Shown here in pieces: positions 59,690 to 64,000 of a stretch of DNA of 64,000 nucleotides. Below the pieces are notes generated by a model. It was not told where the DNA came from. It saw only the letters and a program-made list of their open reading frames with translations, and made no database searches. Positions within the stretch are counted from its first letter, which is position 1. Every line of letters starts with the position of its first letter. The DNA lies in contig JAREIK010001332.1 in assembly GCA_029783825.1 (NCBI GenBank), positions 2,528,314 to 2,592,313 on the forward strand, read 5' to 3'. This stretch comes from Sapria himalayana (Eukaryota > Streptophyta > Magnoliopsida > Malpighiales > Rafflesiaceae). Position numbers and translations under genes: made by a program.

Positions 59690-59900
59690 AAACATAAACA
59701 AGGTGCGCCCCAAGGCATGCTCAAAATGCCTCGAGGTGCATGAAAAAAGGTAGCTCACTTGATAGGCGTATGCCTTCTTCTGTGAGGTATTTCGAGACAT
59801 GTTTAAGATGCACCTTTCACGCTTTGAAGAAGAAGGCGTATGCCTACTATGTGTCTACAAAAATATAAAAAAAAAGATTTTCGTAAATCCTAAACAGTGC
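59690..59900. repeat. Palindromic 'aaggtgcgcc / aggcgtatgcct' repeat
   Basis: Short inverted words (aaggtgcgcc, aggcgtatgcct twice, gatgcacctt) are packed in about 200 bp. The repeat flanking the 408-bp element at 38118-38600 (gtgcacctt, aggcacgtgcct) has the same style. Such segments are often termini of plant hAT elements; this one may belong to the transposase relic that follows. Confidence 0.4.
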
Positions 59901-60679
59901 AAATTGATTTTTCAGCACAGCTCAAAAATTTTGATGCTGAAGTTAACTTCGAATCTGATGCTGACACTCCTACGCTTGATATTCTCAAACCCTCGGCACT
60001 GTTCCATATAATCCGACGCTCATGCCAAATAATTCTCAATTTTTTGATACTATTCTATATAATTCAACGACCACGCTATATAATATCAATTTTTTTGGCA
60101 CTATTCCATAAGTATATTTTTAGTTTTTTATATATAAAATTATAATTCATAGTTATACATAATTACATATAATTATGCATAGTAATAGTATATATAGTTG
60201 TAAATATTTATCTAGCTTAATATAAATAATTATATATATTTTTTAACATATAGATTATTGTTATATACGTTAAAATTTAAATTATAAATATAATATATAT
60301 AATTATAAATATTTATACTTATAATTAATTAGTTATATATAGTTAAATATGTGGTTATGTTTATGTATAGTATAAAATATAATTATATATAGAATTATAA
60401 ATATATAGTTTTGTATATAATTAATATATTGTCGTATATATAGTTAGTGTATAGATAAATAATCCAAATAATCTATGAATAAAGTAGCATCATCCCAAAA
60501 AATATATATGAATACTCATATAGATATATATTAGCATTCATAATTAATTTCAATTAATTTAAATTTTTATTTTAATTTTTAAATTTTTTTCAATTATATC
60601 GTATTATAATTTTTTAGTCAATTTTATTATTATATAGAAATATGAATAATTGAATATTATTATTAATAATTTTTTTAGA

Positions 60680-62340
60680 ATGAGTTTTTCTGATTTAAAA
60701 AAATTAAGAAAATATTTTGTGTGGAAATATATTATTGAAGTTTTCGGGAAATAATATTTAAGATGTAAATTTTGCAATCAAAGATGTGCGGGAGGGGTAA
60801 ATAGACTCAAGTATCACTTTGCTGGAACTCATCATAATATGAAATTATGTCCCAAAGTTAGTGAAGATGTTAGATTACGGTGTAAAAAGACATTGACAAA
60901 TTTTTTAAGATCAAAAAATAAATAGAAGTGATTTGCTCCAAGAAATTAATATGGATCCAACTTTAATGAATGAGAGTGTCTTGTCTAAAGCAAAAAGTAT
61001 CTTAGAGAGTCGGAGTGAGAGTGAGATTGAGAAACTTATTCTTAGGAGATCAATATATAATTTTATTACTTCACAAACTCATCAAATTTGAATTCAAGAT
61101 GAAAGGAATAAGATATGAAGTGTTTAGATAAATTGGTAAATTTATTTATTCAAAAGGTCTCTCATTCAACACTGTGAATAATCCTTATTGGATTCTTATG
61201 ATGGACGTTATTGTATATTTTAGGACATGGTTTAAGTTTCAAGATATGCATAAATTGAGGACATAGATTCTTAAAGAATAGATGAATGACCTAAGTATCA
61301 TTATGGAAAATCACAAAAAGCTTGGAAACAATACGAATATTTAATTATGTCAGATAGTTGGACAGATAGAAAAACTAGGTGTATTATTAATTTTTTAGTG
61401 AATAGTCCTGCTAATACTTGGCTTATAAAATCAATTAATGTTTTGATACAATAAAAAATAGGAAATTGATATTCAAATATTTTGATGACGTTTTAGAAGA
61501 AATTAGAGAGAAAAATATTATTGCTAATAATGTGAATGCTGAAATGAGGCTTATGAAAAAAAAAGGAGAAAATTGTGGTGAACTCATTGTGCTGCATATT
61601 ATATTGATTTGATCCTGGAAGATATTAGAAAGTTAAATATTCATGATGCTATACTTGTTTGAGCTAGGTAAGTAGTGAAGTTCATATATGATCATACTCG
61701 GGTTCTTAGTCCGATGGAAATATTTATAAAAAATCATGAATTTCTTTGTCTAGTAATTACATGGTATGCTACTTTATTTTTTACTCTCCAAAATCTTTAT
61801 AACCAAAAACAAAGTCTTATAACAATGTTCTCCTTAGAAAATTAGTGTTTAAGCATGTTGGTTAAAAAGGTAGAATGTGTGAAAGGTAGAAGTATTGTAT
61901 TGTTTGATCTAAATTTTTGGTCATTTGTTAATTTTTTATATTAAGACTATTGTTTTATTAGTTTGTGTTTTGAGAGAGGAGACCACTGTTCCATTAGCTG
62001 ATTGATTCTGCAAAGAAAAAGATTGTATTTAATTGTGGGGGAGTGGAGAGAAAATTTGATTCAATTTGGAAAAAAATTGATGTAAGATGAATGCCGTAAC
62101 TTCATCGATCTTTATATGCACCAGGTTATAATTTTAATCTTCAATTGCGGTATGAGGATAAGTTCATCTAATATTGATGAGGTGAGGAATGAATTATTTA
62201 AATACACAGATAGGATGTTAGATTATAAAAAATATTTGAAAGCTAACATCCAGTTAGACTTATTTGACAAAGCAATGAATAAATTTGTGACTCGTATTGT
62301 AAAGTTTTTAGTTTTCTCTTTAAAAATGATTGTTAATATG
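60680..62340 (+). pseudogene. hAT (DUF659-type) transposase relic
   Basis: A BED-type finger at 60761-60870 reads RCKFCNQRCAGGVNRLKYHF and then 'AGTHHNMKLCPKV', with CX2C intact. Downstream: 'GLSFNTVNNPYWILMMD' near 61160, 'LMSDSWTDRKTRCIINFLVN' near 61345-61405, 'THCAAYYIDLILEDIRKLNI' near 61580-61640, 'VITWYATLFFTLQNLYNQKQ' near 61755-61815 and 'LYAPGYNFNLQLRYEDKF' near 62110-62165. The order is that of DUF659-type hAT transposases. Numerous stops and shifts break it, and the hATC domain is missing, so the 3' end is deleted. It is clearly older than the transposase at 52396-54519 and of a different subfamily. Confidence 0.85.
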
Positions 62341-63920
62341 TGTATTATAGAAAGAAAATCATATGTTTGCATGCTGATATCATATCACAACTTTCTCAAT
62401 TGACATTAATAGTTAGCTGATGTTACACATGATTTTATCATCAATAATAGTTTGATCTCACTCATAGACAGAGACATTGCATCAAATTGCTGCCTTTGTT
62501 TTTTTTGCTTGCATGCCTATTATGTGTGATTGATGTGCATAGTGAGTGAATAAAAAGCGCTCACTATTCACTATTCACAATTTTGATTAAATTAGAGCAT
62601 ATTTACACATTGACACTCTTACATAATAATTTCCTAGGGTGTGATCACCCGGTTCTAATATTATGTGAAAAATCAAGTCATTAAATCATAAAAATAACTC
62701 AATGAAAAATGTGCACACGAAAAATTCTTATATAATTGTATAGTTTGATTGTGATAGTTTATACTTTGTGTGTTCCCAATCATAATACAATAAAAATAAT
62801 AAAATAAAAATAAAAGTTATAAACCTCAACAAAAAATAAAAGGTGTAAACAACAACTTGGGTCCTCCTAGCTTATGTTGGTAGTGGTTTGGGTCCAACCA
62901 TACCTGACATAAACTCGACACAAATTTAACTTTTATGGGCTAAGGTGTCATGCCCGACACCTCATTGTTGCCCGTGTGAGCCATAAAAATGGGCCGTGCC
63001 TATATGACATAACTCATTTGATTCATTTAGGAAATGCAATACACAATGACCAAAATATATATCATCAAAAATCAGGGCACAAACATGATAATAAGTTTGC
63101 TCATCGAATTCTAGTTCAGATGGTACAAATAATTAGTGATTATCATTAACACCAACGATGACAATGATTTGACTGATAATGGTAGTAGATTATCTTTCTG
63201 TCTATTATGATAATGTGTTAATGGAAAAATAATTATTTTTATATCAATTATAAGAATGATATAAAAATGATATATATATATATATATATATATATAGTAA
63301 TAATATTCGGAGCTCCCCTTATATATTAGGTCACTTTTATTGTATAATTATGAATTCAAATAAAAAAGAGAAATAATTTAAAAAAAAATGTCACAAATAC
63401 ATCACATTTTGGGGTAATCTTTCTGCATATCAAGATGAGATTGTTGCTATATGTATTTCTATAGTTATTCGATTTATTTTATGAGCTTCTAGTGACTCAA
63501 ATACAATTTTAAAGGCATACTCTTGATTTTGAGAACTGTGATTTTTAGTGAATGAGAATTTTCTACATGAGTAGTGTTTTATCGAAGAATGATCCAAGCT
63601 TTGACTGCTAGTAATTGATAGGGTGAAAGCAATTTGCTAGTCATGTTGCAACAATAGGATGTTCTTCTCCACTTCTAGGTGGTAAAGAGGGAGGAGGCAG
63701 AGGTTATTGAAAGAGGGAGAGAGATTTCGTGACTTATTCCTTCTTCTTTCCTCTAGAGGAGCCACAGAGTTTTTTTGATCGGGGGTCCATCCTCACTAGT
63801 GCATGAATATTTTTCATAATATTGTCAGAATAGTGAAAAATTTGAAATATGCACCCTTGATATCAAAAATCGACTGCCTCAGCGACAACTAGTAGAGAAG
63901 AAGCAACCCCCCATTGGGGC
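62341..63920. other. AT-rich DNA with small repeat traces
   Basis: Positions 62860-63010 contain GC-biased words (gacataaactcgacac, gggccgtgcctatatgac) that resemble a decayed TAGAGGTG-family element. A (TA)13 run is at 63271-63296. Positions 63400-63680 share scattered words with 40250-40480, possibly copia gag. No intact gene. Confidence 0.45.
63271..63296. repeat. (TA)n microsatellite
   Basis: Thirteen uninterrupted TA units. Confidence 0.95.
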
Positions 63921-64000
63921 TAGAGATGTCAAAATGGCCCTGGCCACTTTTGGTTGGGCCAGTCTTCCATTTGGAGCCTGATGGGCTGATATGATCCAAT
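63921..64000. mobile_element. Left end of another TAGAGGTG-family hAT, cut by window edge
   Basis: TAGAGATGTCAAAATGGCCC starts at 63921 and continues with GC-biased sequence (ggttgggccag, gatgggctgatatg). It differs from the family terminus TAGAGGTGTCAAAC by two transitions or substitutions. Confidence 0.55.

Noticed and set aside
1..64000. An undescribed multi-gene system or biosynthetic cluster
   Set aside because: Apart from the SDIR1-like exons, every coding trace belongs to a known transposable-element family; no set of co-located host genes exists in the window.

Overview
The window is nuclear DNA from a flowering plant. It is very AT-rich, almost free of host coding sequence, and built mostly from old, nested transposable elements. 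The plant assignment rests on Ty1/copia and Ty3/gypsy (Athila-like) retrotransposons, BED-finger/DUF659/hATC-type hAT transposases, a Mutator-like inverted-repeat element, and the first exons of an SDIR1-like RING E3 ligase gene. I cannot name the species.

Layout. 1-24.6 kb: two decayed Athila-like gypsy elements arranged head to head. Element 1 is on the minus strand (LTRs 1.2-4.0 and 7.5-10.2 kb). Element 2 is on the plus strand (LTRs 13.6-17.1 and 21.4-24.6 kb). A decayed copia polyprotein (10.2-13.6 kb) lies between them. 24.6-28.9 kb: microsatellites, a long-TIR element carrying a (GACGCCC)n array, a MITE-like element, and a low-copy island with a (CGACCTT)n array. 28.9-37 kb: AT-rich DNA with a copia primer-binding site and a TTATGCATAA-rich array. 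37.0-37.4 kb: three consecutive coding exons matching the N-terminus of SDIR1; the rest of the gene is not found. 38.2 kb: a 408-bp GC-rich non-autonomous hAT element with a perfect 8-bp target duplication. 41.5-47.4 kb: a ~600-bp repeat family, a Mutator-like foldback element with tRNA-like arms, and a 4-kb hAT element split by a solo LTR. 50-56.4 kb: a cluster of one hAT family, including a 3.66-kb copy whose transposase frame is full length except for two stop codons. 57.8-62.4 kb: a copia RT relic (-) and a third hAT transposase relic (+).

The decay is strongly biased. Primer-binding sites, zinc-finger cysteines and stop codons in the retroelements mostly look like C-to-T or G-to-A changes, as expected from long-term cytosine methylation. 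Most of the window therefore looks like silenced heterochromatin around a remnant of one host gene. The youngest material is the hAT family with TAGAGGTGTCAAAC termini. I found no cellular system such as a gene cluster, CRISPR array or operon. The most informative material is the nested-insertion history, the hAT family, the two heptamer arrays and the isolated SDIR1-like exons.
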